Of a DNA stretch of 64,000 bases, positions 1-11,745 are shown piece after piece. Numbering within the stretch: position 1 is the stretch's first letter; the number at the start of each line of letters is the position of its first letter. The notes beneath the pieces are model-generated. The model was not told the origin of the DNA. It saw only the letters and a list, made by a program, of their open reading frames with translations, and searched no databases. This DNA comes from Areca catechu (Eukaryota; Streptophyta; Magnoliopsida; Arecales; Arecaceae). Position numbers and translations under genes: made by a program. The stretch covers positions 65,156,748 to 65,220,747 of the forward strand of contig CM038038.1 in the NCBI GenBank assembly GCA_021397845.1, given 5' to 3'.

Positions 1-1339
1 GGAGAGAGATATGGAAGGAGGAGTGATTGGGGGAGAGGGTTAAGGGTTGAACCAAATTAGCTCTAGGTTTATATTGGAGAAAAACTACATTCCAAATAAT
101 GCATTCCATAAAAACCTTGGAGCCAATTTCAACCAAGATTTGAAATTTGAATTCAAAATTCAAATTTGAATCTTTTAAAAGAAAGTGAGCATGATAAATC
201 AAATCTAATTTGATCCTAACCCAAATCATATTTGGCTTAACCCATCAGGTTGCAATCATATTGCAAATAAGTCCTCCAAAAACTCACTAATTGAATTAGT
301 GAAAAATCCTTGTCATAGCCAAGTATCGACTCATGGAAATGTCGACATTTGGATCATGGTCAATCATATTGACCCTATAGTAATGCCAAACGATTCTCAA
401 TCATCAATCGGCCTTTAGATCAGGTAGAAACCCCTATGGTGTGTGATCCCATAGGTTTGAACACTAAGCTGGTAGCACTGGAACGTTTCCAGTACCAGTC
501 AAAGTCATCATCTAGCAATGATACCCAACGTCCGGATAGGTCGAAGATGCAGAGCAACTCTCTAGAACCTCTAGTATATGGTTACTGTATAATTCATCCC
601 TTTGACCTCATAATGCTCAAGATGATCTTGGGTTTGATTACCAACCCTGATTTACTACATCCAGATCATGTCTCAACCTTACAAGTTCTGTGACTCCTCA
701 CAAGAACTACCCTAGCCAAGGTTTTGCTAAATTGAGATGTAGTGAGTCATTCACTCCAAACCATTTGGAGGGGTCAATCCCATCTTGATCCTCTATTGCT
801 TTACAAGTACTTGATTGTACCTAGAAACCTTCCATCACTGGATTAGAATTCTAGGTAGTTCGGTACCAAAGTATAGTGAGTTGCTTGCAAGCTATCATGG
901 TGACCTCAGGTCTGAGGAACATATATATCCATATCCCTTTGTGAGAAACCCTTTGGCAGAAGGGAGCTCTACAGATGGTCATGTTCAGTGAGACATCATA
1001 CATTGCACCTATATGTCATATTAGTGTCTCTACAATCCTTGGTTAAGAGGATAACCAACCAATGTGAGATACAACAACCTATGCTTGATACATCGTTGTC
1101 CTATAACAATATATCCTTTGGTTGTGAACTAGTTTAAGAACTACTCGATACATCCTTTTTGTATCAAATATAATATAGTTCTAAGGACTCCATCATACAA
1201 GAGTTCTTTTCAAAAAAATGCACATGTGATGAACAACCAAAAGAATAACTTTTATTCATTTAAAGAATTCATATACAATTACAAAATAGCATAACCATCT
1301 ACATCCTAGATGATTGGCTTTGGGACACTATTCCCAACA
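1..1339 (-). repeat. L1: copia LTR, left end outside window
   Basis: Bases from about 430 on align by eye with the LTR of element D (20990-21934 and 39170-40074): the same phrases about a card-like order of blocks (ATAGGTT-AACAC, CATCTAGCAATG, GGTTACTGTATAATTCATCCC, CTTTGGGACAC) appear in the same order. The LTR ends in TTCCCAACA at 1339, as D's does. No polypurine tract or coding sequence follows, so it is best read as a solo or truncated LTR nested in L3. The beginning lies left of the window. The minus strand is inferred from D's orientation. Confidence 0.7.
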
Positions 1340-1502
1340 TCCTCCTTTATCATATTAAAAGAATGCTAAGTACTTCATCACAAAAGAGTTTATTACAAGA
1401 AGATACAATATGATAAACTACCAAATAACTTTTATTAATAAATAATTCATATATAATTATAATTTTCTTAGCTATCTACAAGCTAGGATACATTTCTTAA
1501 CA
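1340..1502 (-). repeat. L3: terminal fragment of a related copia LTR
   Basis: Directly after the end of L1 the sequence resumes inside another copy of the same LTR type (ACTTCATCACAAAAGAG, TTATTACAAGAAGATAC, TTCATATATAATTA) and stops at TTCTTAACA. The corresponding part of D is 39930-40074. The simplest reading is that L1 landed in L3; the other part of L3 would lie left of the window. Confidence 0.55.
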
Positions 1503-2947
1503 AAAACATAATGCAAAATATGAAATTATGTGGTACAAGGCATGGTGCAATGGGATTAGGCACTAGGAAGAAGTTCAAAATAATTTGGACTCTAAATTGA
1601 TAAATTGAACTCAATCCAAATTTTATTTTATTGGATCCAAAGAGATGACTAAACCTAATCAAATCAGGAGCCTAATCTCTTTTATTAAATCCTAATCTAA
1701 TTAAGAATTAATTAAGTCCAAGTCTTGATCAAATCAAAAATCAAAATCCCTTAGCAATTGGTTATCTTATAACCTAATTAGGTCAAATCTAATTGAATCC
1801 AATTCAATTAGACTTGATCCAAACTAGATTGTTCAATCAAATTAAGCTAATTAACAATCTAATTACCAATTAATTCTTTAATAATTTACTAATAATTAGT
1901 AAATTATTTTATTACTGATGAGTTAACTCACTAATAATTAACTCGTAGATGAGTTGACTCAATGCTAATCATCAATCATACTGACAATTCGACTCTTGAA
2001 CAATTTATAATCATGATCAGCCATCATATCATATAGGAACTTCTATTATATGTGACCCCATAAGTTCAAACACTAAGCTAGTATCATAGTAATAAATTCT
2101 TTACTAATCGAAGTAACCATCTAGTAGTGATGCTCGACATCTAGATAAGTCAAATAGTTGCAAAGCAACATTCAAGAACCTTTGGCATATAGTTACCATA
2201 TAATTCATCCCTTTGATTCTTAATGTTTAGGATAACTTTAGAGTTAAACTGTTAACCCTTAATCAGTACATCCATATTATGTCTCAATCTTATAAATCTT
2301 GTGACTCCTTACATGGATTATCTTGGTCAAGGTTTTGCTAAACTGAAATATATAGATGTATTATCTTTGATAACTTGGAGTGGTTAATCTCATTTTGACT
2401 CATACACTAACTTCACAAATACTTGAGTATACCTAGAAACCATCCATCATTGTATTAAAAATATAAGTAATCTGGTATTGAAGTATAGTGAGTTGCTTGC
2501 AAGTTACCATGCCGATATTAGGTCTGAGGGATACTTATATCTATATCCTTTGTAAGCAATCCTTGATAGCAAAGTGCTTCACAATTGGATCATGTTCAGT
2601 AAAATATACTCCTACATTTCACCTATATGCCATACCAGTATCTTCATACTCCTTAGTTACAAGGATAACCAATATATATAATACATAATGACCTATACTT
2701 GATAAATATTATTATCCTTAATAATATATTGTTTGGTCATGAATAAGTTTAAGAACTACATGATAAATCCTCATTTATCAAATATAAGTAATTCTAGAGA
2801 CTTCATCATAAAAGAGTTCATAAAAGGAAGATACATAGATTATGATGAATTACTAAATAATTTTTATTAATTAATAATTTATATACAAATTACAAAGAGT
2901 ATAGCTGTTTATAGTTAGAGATTGGCTTTATGACATAATTTCCAACA
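1503..2947 (-). repeat. L2: third related copia LTR
   Basis: Bases 2040-2947 repeat the same ordered blocks as L1 and D's LTR (TGTGACCCCATAAGTTC, ATCTAGTAGTGATG, TTACCATATAATTCATCCC) and end in TTTCCAACA at 2947. Bases 1503-2040 are AT-rich, rich in AATTAAT, and contain no ORF; they resemble the AT-rich part of E's LTR (8770-8930) in composition, so they are probably the upstream part of this LTR. I cannot fix the left border. Nothing like a copia interior follows 2947, which favours a solo LTR. Confidence 0.5.
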
Positions 2948-3011
2948 AATTCTTCTTAAATACCTTCTTCTTTTTTTCCATATATCTTTAATTTGCTTTT
3001 AAGTCACTTTT

Positions 3012-4255
3012 TTGGTTTTTGCAGGTATGAAGGTTCTGGCTGATTATGTCCGGAATGCTATCCATAAGAGGGCCTCAGCCCATGCAGGGCCTTCAAAGAA
3101 GCTCGTCTCCAAGAAATCTCAAATGGGACCTTCCCTCGGAGGTCCTTCGATGTCAGTAAGGGCTTTGATGCCAAAACTAAGGGATTACACTGCCCCTGTA
3201 GATGCTGACGATGAAGTGGTGGTGATTCCAGATCTGCCACCATCATCTCAAGCATCAACTCTAAGGTGCCCAACTCCTCCCTCAACCCAAGTGATGGCCA
3301 ACTCATCCTGATGGAAAGCATTGCAAGATCCCTCGAGTATTGAAGCCGCACCTCCTTATAAAGGAAGGGAGGACTCGTTTGTACATGAGGCCCAATTCGG
3401 TCCTTATGTTTTAGCTCTGCATGATGCCCATCTTGCATAAGAGTTGGTCAAAATAATCCTCCTCCCTTGGGATTGGGAGGAGCGAAAATCTCATCCTTTA
3501 GATGAGATAATTTCTTCCTTTGATCCAATCCTTCTTGGAGTAAGTCATTCTCACTTTACTTTTTCCCTTGTCGAGTAAGTCCCTTTTGAATAATTGACTT
3601 AACTTTTTTCTGGATGCAACTAGACCACAATATCACCCTAGTCCAAGAGAGCTTTTTTGACTTTGCTCAATTGAGTCATTCTTTGGATGACAAAGTTAAA
3701 GTAGCTGAGGCTCGGACCGAGATCATTGAAAAACTCTTGAAGGTATATGAGGAATGGGAAATAAAATTTTGGGAGGAGCTAACTGCCTCCCTGAATGCCA
3801 TTCAAGAGCTAGAAGCTTGGGTGGTGAAGAAGAAAGATATAATCACTAAAAGACGAGCATATGCCATCGAACTAGAGGCAAACCTCAGTGATGCCAAGAG
3901 AAAGCTCCAATTCGCCAAAGAATAAGCAACTTCCATGGCAGCCCAAGTGATCAAGGATTACAAGAAGTCTGAGAACTTTCTTCAAGAGGTTGTAGAAGGT
4001 TCGATGGAGGCATAGTAGATTGGGTTTGCCAACTGCAAAGAAAACATTGCTCAAATCTTTTCATAGTTAGACCTAAGTAAGATTGTTGATGTAAAATCCA
4101 AAGGAGAGGAGGAGGTTGATGAGGAAGAAATGGTTGGTGCTAAGGAGGTCACTGTTATGGCACCATCAACCAAAATAGTTGCTAGTGTTCTTGAAACTAA
4201 TGTAACTAAAGATCCTGAAGGACCAGTAGGTAATCCCGAAGGACAAACTGAATGA
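3012..4255 (+). pseudogene. J antisense ORF, helical protein, probably spliced
   Basis: This ORF runs against the direction of J's pol. Exon-like part 1 (3012-3540) has stops at 3309 and 3438. Part 2 (from 3624) encodes a long helical, acidic stretch with heptad-like spacing (residues around 3640-3925), an acidic tail and a stop at 4253. Between them a TAAGT at 3541 and a pyrimidine-rich tract ending in TAG at 3623 look like a decayed 83-bp intron, and joining at these points keeps phase. A TTTTTGCAG at about 3017-3025 may be another acceptor. Tat elements such as Grande carry antisense ORFs at this place; their function is unknown. Further stops lie at about 4015. No host function is implied. 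Confidence 0.6.
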
Positions 4256-5720
4256 ACCTTATGGACTTCACTTTCTCCTAGATTTTTTTCAACATCTTTT
4301 CATGTAGTTTCTTGGATTGAGGAAGTCATTGAAGCCAAAGAACTGGCAGCCAATCCCGATGAATAGACTCAAGATTTTTTACTTTCCTTTTGTAGTTTTT
4401 ACTTCTTTAGACTAAGTCCACCTTTTGTAAGAACCTTTTATCATATCAATGAAAGTTCATCTTTCTTTTCAATGCTATCTTGTAAATCTTTTTTGACTAC
4501 AATATCTACTAAGTTCCTTAGTCGGATAAGTAGTTTGTCATCATTATTAAGTATGGATCTTCCAAATATGAGTCAAACTCTTGCTAGTAGGAGTTAGCAT
4601 ATATTCTAATAGTAAATAGTCAATCATTGCCTGAATATGTTGGTGCTTTGAATGATCAAGTATTAGTCAACCACCATAATTTTTAATAACTAGCTGTTAA
4701 CTAGATGTTGTTAATCTTGATCAACTAGCTTTGCTGCTTTCTTTTTCTGGTGATCAAGTGTTAATCAATCACCTTAAATTCTTTCTTTATAGTTGGGTGT
4801 CATTTGACCATTGCCGTACCTTAGATAGATGTTAATCAACTAACTTGGCTATTCTTCTATTTTGATGATCAAGTGTTAGTCAACTATCTTTACTTTTTCT
4901 TATAATCGAGTATCAATCAATTAATGCCATAATTAGTCGGGTGTCAATCAACTAACTTGGCCATTTTTTTCTTTTTATTGATCGAGTGTTAGTCAACCAT
5001 CCTTGTTACTTTTCTTGGCTAGGTGTCAATCAATCGCTTTGGCTATTTATCCTTTTAGATGATTGAGTGTTAATCAATCACCTTTGTCGGTTAGGTATCA
5101 ATTAGCTATTGCCATAGTTGATCAGGTGTTAATTGATCTGTTTGCTAGGCTTTAGTGAACCATTTTATGGCAATTAGACTTCAATGGATCCTTTTTATCG
5201 TAATTGGGTTTCAGTAGATCCTTTGGGTTTTAGTGAATCCTTTATATTTTAATGGATAGTTTGGATTTTAGTGGATCTTTTTTATAGTCAGTTAGATAGT
5301 CAGATGTTAGTCAACCATCATGGTGATTTCCTTCAATAGTTGGATATTAGCCAGCTCAAGATGTCGAAATGTCCTTTTGTATTGTTAAACAAATATTTAT
5401 ACATCATTGGAAGTACATTCATATATTCTCGGTATTCTAAGTTTGAGAGATCAATGTTTCATCAAGATTCTCGATATTGTAAGCCCCTCATTGGAAGACT
5501 TCTTTTACCCAGTAGGGTTCTTCCCAATTTGGAGATAGTTTTCTGTACTCTGTTGGTCTTGAGAACTCTGTTTACCATAGCATGAGATATTCTGGATCTA
5601 AGGTCTTTGATTTTACTCAGGTATTGTAATATCAAACAACTTATTATCGATATGTTACTATTCATAGATGGGCTTGGTTTCATGTTTCTTCTAACAAGTT
5701 TAGATTAGCTTTTAGTCGGT
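4256..5720 (-). repeat. J 3' untranslated region with degenerate repeat array
   Basis: No coding sequence is seen. From about 4590 to 5350 the phrases GTGTTAGTCAACCATC, GTGTCAATCAACTAACTTGGC and GATCAAGTGTTAATCAATCACC recur more than ten times at irregular intervals of roughly 50-70 bases, then shift to TTTAGTGGATCCTTT-like units at 5150-5280. This is a diverged array rather than a clean satellite. Published work on plant LTR elements describes hypervariable tandem repeats in this region of Tat elements. Confidence 0.65.
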
Positions 5721-5729
5721 TTGAGTTGC

Positions 5730-6560
5730 TTGGCTCTTCATAATGCTCTATTTTCATAGTTGATAGTCCAATCTCAACCAGAATTACTACTTCAGTGCCA
5801 TAAGCTAAGTTGAAGGGAGCTTCATTTGTTAGTACTTGAGGAGTTATTCAATATGCCAATAACACTCCGTGTAGCTCTTCTACCCACATGCCTTTGGCTT
5901 CATCCAGCATGGTTTTGAGACCTTGCAGCATTGTTTGGTTTGTTACTTTCACCCCTCCATTTGATTATGGATATTCGATTGATGTAAATCGGTATAGAAT
6001 ATGGAGTTTAGTATAGAATTTCTTGAATGTTTGATTATCGAATTATTGTCCATTATTTGTTATGATGATATATCATAATCCAAATTGATACATGATTGAT
6101 TTCCAGATAAAGTTGCTGACATTGCTTTCAGTGATCTGACCTAAGGGTTTTGTTTCTATCCATTTGGTGAAGTAGTCAATAGTAATAATAAAAAACTTCC
6201 TCTACCCTATAGCTGGAAAAATGGATTGAGTATATCAATGTCCCATTAAAAAAGGGCCATGGAGATAAAAGCTAAGTCAGTTGACTAAATATTTGTATAT
6301 TGTTCATATTGATCATATTTTCGAATAAGATCCATAGCATCTTGTTGTATTATGAGCCAATAATATCCTTGTCTCAAGACTTTATAGGTCAAAGACATGT
6401 CCTCTAAGTGATTTCCACATATTCTTTCATGAATTTCTTAGAGTGTATAGTCGACTTCAATGGGCCTTAAGCACTTAAGTAGGGGTAGAGAGTAAGATCT
6501 CTTATAGAGTTATCCATCCAATAGCACAAATTAAGAATCCATCGATTTTAGTTGTTTCAT
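5730..6560 (-). pseudogene. J integrase remnant (Ty3/gypsy, Tat)
   Basis: Reading the minus strand, about 6180-6090 gives IDYFTKWIETKPLGQITE, the first catalytic-aspartate region of a Tat integrase core. About 6080-5990 gives the second region (ITNNGQ, then an internal stop, then FDNQTFKKFY), and 5860-5735 gives the C-terminal part ending in PFNLAYGTEVVILVEIGL. Frameshifts and stops separate the pieces. The order agrees with the RNase H remnant to the right, as expected for RT-RNase H-integrase order of gypsy elements. Inactive. Confidence 0.75.
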
Positions 6561-7307
6561 CACCATGGGGTCATTTGGCAAGGCTTCTTTTATCTAATAT
6601 TTGACCAATCTGTCTATCCAACTTGAGTCATGATTAACTTGCTGAACTTCTTCAGCATCGTTGATGTTGGGTGCATCGAGATATTTTATGTAGGTTCATC
6701 CGAGAGAGTTGTCAACCAAAATCACAAGTTGTGAGAGCATATTCACTTGAATATTTTCTTGTTTTGGTGTATGATGTATACTAAAATCCTTAAGAGTTGA
6801 TGTTATAGCTTATAGCTTTTTGAAATACTTAATCATAGTTGAATTCCTAGCTTTATATTTGTTAATTGCTTAATTGGCTACCAATAATGAGTTGGTGAAT
6901 ACCTGTAGGATTTTTATCCTAAGCTCTTTTGTAATCTTCGATCTAGCTAATAAGGCTTCATACTCAGCTTGATTGTTGGTTACTTTAAAAAAAAAATAAA
7001 ATGCATATTTGATAACCACTCTTTCCAAGTTTGTTAGAACTAACTAGGTCTACTCTTGTGAAAATTTGAAGCACCATCAACATGTAGGATCCAAGTTATT
7101 TTAGGGTCTAGCTATTCGTTTGATCCTTTATTGGATTTCTTGTTGACCATGTATATTCAACCACAAAGTTGGCCAAAATTTGGACCATTAAGGATGATCA
7201 TGGTTGGTAAGATATATCAAACCCATTGAGATTGATGGCCCATTTGACCATTCTCTTAGAAGTTTCTGGTCATTGTAGAATAGCTTTAAGTGGTTAATCA
7301 ATTAACG

Positions 7308-7619
7308 CTATAATTGAATAAGCTTGAAAGTAGGGCCTAAGACATTGTGCATAAATAATAAAAGTATAAATAATATTTTTAACTTTAGAGTACCTAGTTT
7401 CGGCATTGTGAAATACTGACTAGAATAATAGATAGGCCTTTGACCTATCCTATCATCCACCCGAATAGGTACCTTGCTCACTACTTCTAGAGATGCAGCA
7501 AGATATAATAATATCTCTTCTCCAACTTTAGATTTAGAGAGTAGTGGTGGAGACATGAGAAATTTCTTTAATTCTTTGAAAGCCTGATAGCATTCCTCCA
7601 TCCATGTAAAATTATACAT
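7308..7619 (-). pseudogene. J RNase H remnant
   Basis: A 103-codon open stretch starts in the RT-RNase H connection (YNFTWMEECYQAFKELKKFL) and continues through LLSKSKVGEEILLYLAAS and QRPIYYSSQYFTMPKLGTLK, the usual beginning of the Tat RNase H. The conserved alanine-rich segment and the catalytic carboxylates further on are not recognisable in frame. Bases 6560-7300 to the left contain further degraded coding sequence between RNase H and integrase but no usable frame. Confidence 0.75.
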
Positions 7620-7639
7620 TTGTCATAGAACTTTGAAAA

Positions 7640-7919
7640 ATGTAGGCATTATTTAGCTGACTTTGAAATAAACCGACTATGGGCTACAATGTGCCTAGTT
7701 AGCCATTATACTTATTTTTTAGAAGTTAGATGTCTCATGTCAAGAATTGCTTAGTTTTTCTTTGGATTTGCCTCGATGCTTCTCCTGGTGACCAGGAATT
7801 TGAAAAACTTTCTAGCAGTTATATAGAAGGTGCCTTGCTCGGATTCATCTTCATTTGGTGTCATCAAAGATTTGAAGGCTTCATCCATGTCTTTTTGAAG
7901 GAATTCTATGAGATCTGAT
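7640..7919 (-). pseudogene. J reverse transcriptase C-terminal remnant
   Basis: The minus strand, in shifting frames, reads a short match to the end of a gypsy RT (HQMKMNPSKA near 7850, then a segment resembling FLVTRRSIEANP near 7780). The catalytic YxDD box is not in the window: the reading breaks at 7935 where E begins. Weak but consistent with the RNase H and integrase pieces to the left. Confidence 0.5.
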
Positions 7920-7935
7920 CTTTGGAGTTTATGAT

Positions 7936-9144
7936 TGAAGGAAACACATCCAAGATTAAAGCAAAAGAAGATAACATTTTCTTTTTATATCATACCAGTT
8001 AATGATCTTCAATATCTTAATTCTTATTAAAGCCATAAAAGTACCCAACCTCTATAGGTATCCACATAGGATCATAGATTGATCTCGAGATCCTGGCTTC
8101 ACTAGGGTGCTATCTCATTTGCAGAAGCCCTCCCTTGATAGTTGAATTCCTTGAAGGCTAAATGTCCAACTTCCTTGGATGCGTAGAGAAACAAAGAATA
8201 GAAGATGCCTAGCAGTTGGGCATTGAGAGGATGAAGAGAAAAGTAGAGGTGCTACCCATAGCACAAAAGTTTTAGAAATTTTATCAGAAAAAAATTCTAT
8301 TCAAAGGTTCTAGGGTAGCACTTATTTATAGGCAAGAGAAAGAGCCCTTGGACCTTGTCAAAATCCTAAAGGGGATCCAATTCCCTTTCCATGCCATAAT
8401 AGGATGCCAAACCTTTTGATTTTGTGCATGAATCCCTCTTCATGCTAAAAACTTGGGTATGGGAGAGGATTAAGCATGGAGAGTCTTTCACAAATAAGGC
8501 ATGGCAAGTCCAACTTCAAGTAGGAATAGAATTTCTTTTTGACTTGTCAAAACCTAATAGATTCGGGCTTTAAAATTCTTTGACAAGTCAATTTCCTAAA
8601 TGAGAAGGACTCTCCTTCTCTTTTGGGCATGGAAAAGAGCTTGGGTGTGGAAAATATTTTGGGCATCAACAATTCATGCCAAATATTGGATGCCTCTTCC
8701 TTTCATGCACATAAATCCCATGCCCCAACTCCTTCAGGCAACCCACCTCTTTGACTTAATCAAATATTAAGGGAAACAGGATTCTAGCTTCCTTTTTGAA
8801 TTTGAATTTAATCCAAAATTAAGTTGAGTCAAACTCAAACTTAGTTTCGATCTAATTCAATTCAATTTAACTTAACTCATACTAAGCACAATCATTTGAT
8901 TCAATCAAATCAAACCAAATGACTTAACTAGCAATAAGTGCATGCTGAATTCAACCATAAGATCAATAACAACCCCTTATATCTATATGACCCTATAAAT
9001 TTTATTCAGTGTAATAGTGAGATATGTTACAATCTTTATCAATGGATTGGAACATTTCTAGTTTTTTCTAGTAAGGATCATCGATCTTTAAGATGATCCT
9101 CGTGAGTCTTATAATCCATTAGTGATGCCTAGAAGCATGTAATG
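7936..9144 (-). repeat. E 3' LTR, left part
   Basis: It starts TGAAGGAAACACATCC, the same opening as D's LTR. On the minus strand a TATA box (TATAAATAA, reverse of 8322-8330) lies near this end, as expected for the promoter of a minus-strand LTR. An AT-rich block at 8770-8930 follows. It is interrupted at 9144 by element G. No ORF of note. Confidence 0.7.
8322..8330 (-). promoter_or_regulatory. E LTR TATA box
   Basis: TATAAATAA on the minus strand, about 390 bases before the LTR end in element orientation. Predicted from position and sequence only. Confidence 0.5.
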
Positions 9145-10665
9145 TGATGGGGACATCAAATCAGACATAGATTTCAAGCGTCAATTTGTTCTCTAAGTTA
9201 TGTGTTGGTCAATTTTGAGTCCTGTAATGGAATTTAATTTTGAATCCTGTAATAAGTTGAGGCAAGAAGTCTAATTGAGTTCAGAGAATCCCTTGTCTCG
9301 ACCTCATAAGTCCCTTGAGTCCTGTTATTTGAGTCCATTTGTTTATTTAGGCCTATTTTGAGTCTTGTCAGTTAGGCCATTTTGAGTCAATGTAATTTTA
9401 TTCAAGAGGAGGACCCTTGGACCCACACTCAAGTCACCAGCCCAACATCTAGACACCCTTCATGCCACCCAAGCCCTCTAGGAGATGGCGCCCTAGCATA
9501 CTAGGCCCTAGGCACCTCAAGCCCATAGCTCACATGATGAATAGCGCCCAATCTAGATCCCCAAGGAAGTGGCACCTAGGTCCAAGCCCTCAAGCCCATG
9601 GCACCCTCCCCTCCCAGGCCCACTACAACTGGTGCCCAAGCCTTTGACCCAGTCCAAGATGCCCAGGCTTTGACCCAGTCAAAGAAGATTTCATCCAAGT
9701 CCACCAAGGAGTGGAAAAGTCAAAGCAGCCCAAGAGGATTTCATCCCAGCCTAAGCTCATGGAGAAAAGTCAAAGCTTCCAAGTTCTACAAGGAGTCCAA
9801 TGACCAAGTCCTACTAGAATTTAGGCCTCCTAATTTCAATCAAACTTTGTACTCCTAATTCTAGTTAAACCTTGTACTCCTTGTCATATACAAACTTGTA
9901 ATCCTATTTTGATAGGGAAAGGGCCCTGGGTGAATCTATAAATACCCCACCCCTCCCCCTCTTGTAAAATAAACTCTTATTCATGAATTAAAACTCCAGT
10001 GAAATTTTGTTAGATTGTGTTCTTGTGTGTTCTTCTTTGAAGTGAGTGTGAGTATTACTTGTGAGCCTTAATCCATCAAAGCCCTAGCCACCCAAGGCAT
10101 CTTCTTCCAACTCCTAATATGCCCAAAGTGAAGAAGCCCTAGCCGTCCACAAGCAAGGAGTCTTCTTCCACCCCAGGCCACCAGCTTCAGCAAAACTTGA
10201 TTCTTCCTTCTTTCAAACCCTAATTTCCTTATTTCTATTTTTTTATTGCTTCCTAACTGACCTCTGACGCTTGCAGGATCCCTGAGGTGTTCACCTCCAA
10301 AGAGGAGGCCCTCTTTGCCTCCTGGATCGAACCAAGATAGCTGACTGATTCGAGGAACAACTGACTTATCTTCCAGGCGACGATCTAAAGTGCTGTGTGA
10401 TCCCATCTTCGGTAGGATTTTCAATCGTTGTTCAGTACAATCATTCCCCCTCCTAACTGGGGGCTTCTCAATCCTCGAGGTCCTTTTCTTATTATTTTGC
10501 ATGAGTTCATATGCAGGTTTGTTTGCTCTTTTCATTACTAGTTTGCCTGCTAGCCTTTACTTGCTTTCGGGATTTTAGCCTCCAAATTAAATTTCTAAAA
10601 AAATTACAAAAAAAATTAGTTACTATTTTCTGCATTCATGTCAATCCTAGGTTCATCCTGCATTA
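9145..10665 (+). repeat. G 5' LTR
   Basis: It is paired with 17221-18770 over its whole length with scattered substitutions. It begins TGATGGGG and ends CCTGCATTA where the 3' LTR has CCTGCATCA. It holds a TATA box at 9937 and a proline-rich-looking open stretch at 9460-9860 that I do not regard as a gene. Confidence 0.92.
9937..9944 (+). promoter_or_regulatory. G LTR TATA box
   Basis: TATAAATA followed by CCCCACCCCTC. The same block is at 18012 in the 3' LTR and at 41277 in element F, so this core promoter is shared by the two families. Confidence 0.65.
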
Positions 10666-10668
10666 GTT

Positions 10669-10680
10669 TGGTATTAGAGC
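10669..10680 (+). other. G primer binding site
   Basis: TGGTATTAGAGC, one transition from the complement of plant initiator tRNA-Met, three bases after the 5' LTR. Confidence 0.85.
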
Positions 10681-11745
10681 ATGTTTAGGATAGCTTGCAT
10701 CTCCATCAAAATAATAAAAACATTCATATCTATTTTTCTACAACCTATCACTTGCAATAGGGGTCTGAGTTTTTGTCTATTTCATCATCTTACATATTTT
10801 ATTTTTCATTGAAATTTGTATGAAATACTCTCTTATTAGTCCTGACAATTTTCATAATTTTTAATTATTTTTACAGAAATGAAAAATATAAAAAAATCTA
10901 CATCTTAGAAACCCTAACAAAAATTTTGATTTTTTGCACACCATCTGAAACCCTAGGTATTGCATCATCATCTAAATTTTTTTTGCATCAAACTTTGTAG
11001 AGATCATCTATACTTTTAATCCTCTGTCTTGAAATCTTTTTGATTTTTTTTCTCATAGAAAACTGTACCAAATTATGCTTCAAGTAAAATCTTAATTCCA
11101 ATTTCTAAGAATTTTGCATGCTTGATTGAACCAAATCTAATTCACTTCCAAACCCTACCTCACACAAGCCTAAATTTTGTTTGATAATTTAACCAACTTA
11201 AATTTAATTTGCCACCTCATAAATGACAAAAAAATATTTTTTTATTTTCTGATTGTTATTAGATTGCATTAGGGCTCATCGATTGTCATCATCTCATTAA
11301 ATCAATCTTAAGGGCAATTTCTCATCTCAGATCAGGGCAGGATTTCATCACCTGCTTTGGGCACAAAATAACCACCCAGCATCAGAACCCAAGCCTTAGT
11401 TAAAATCAATTAGCAACCTAATTTTCTCTAGTGATCTAGGGACACCAACAGGTTGGGTCCAAGTTATATGGGTAAACTAGTGCACCTAATTCCTCAACTA
11501 TTACTGAAAACTGGTGTCTAAGGCTAGAGATCCAGAGGCAAATGCCCTAAGTGGACTGTCAGTTTTTAATTAGGACCCTGTCACAGGCAGGGGGAGCCTC
11601 CCACCACCCCACCTCTTACCTGGCCAGTGGAAAGATTAGTTGTTGAGTTGGGTGTAAGTTGAGTCAACCCATTCCACTTTGGCTCTAAGTCTAGCAAATC
11701 CTAGTATGTGTTAACCCCTGTATGCTTGACTACATCATAATCCCT
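10681..11745 (+). other. G leader, no gene
   Basis: Untranslated leader between primer site and gag. It has AT-rich text with repeated AACCCTAA-like pieces. The same leader order (AGGGGCATCGATT-type block, GGACACCAACAGGT, CTGGTGTCTAAGGC) is seen in F at 42620-43080. No ORF supported. Confidence 0.6.

Larger units (their letters stand above)
2948..7935 (-). mobile_element. Element J: decayed Ty3/gypsy Tat-type retrotransposon fragment
   Basis: The minus strand encodes, from right to left, remnants of RT, RNase H and integrase with wording typical of the plant Tat group (for example FTWMEECYQAFKELKKFL, IDYFTKWIETKPLGQITE, PFNLAYGTEVVI). Beyond the integrase end comes a repeat-rich 3' untranslated part and then an ORF on the opposite strand, the order known for several Tat elements. 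Both LTRs and gag are missing: the left side is occupied by copia LTRs, and the right side is cut by element E at 7936. Reading frames are badly broken, so it is the oldest layer in the window. Confidence 0.8.

Noticed and set aside
9462..9858. Proline-rich ORFs in G's LTR, with similar ones at 17492-17933
   Set aside because: They lie wholly inside an LTR, upstream of its TATA box, and have no known domain.
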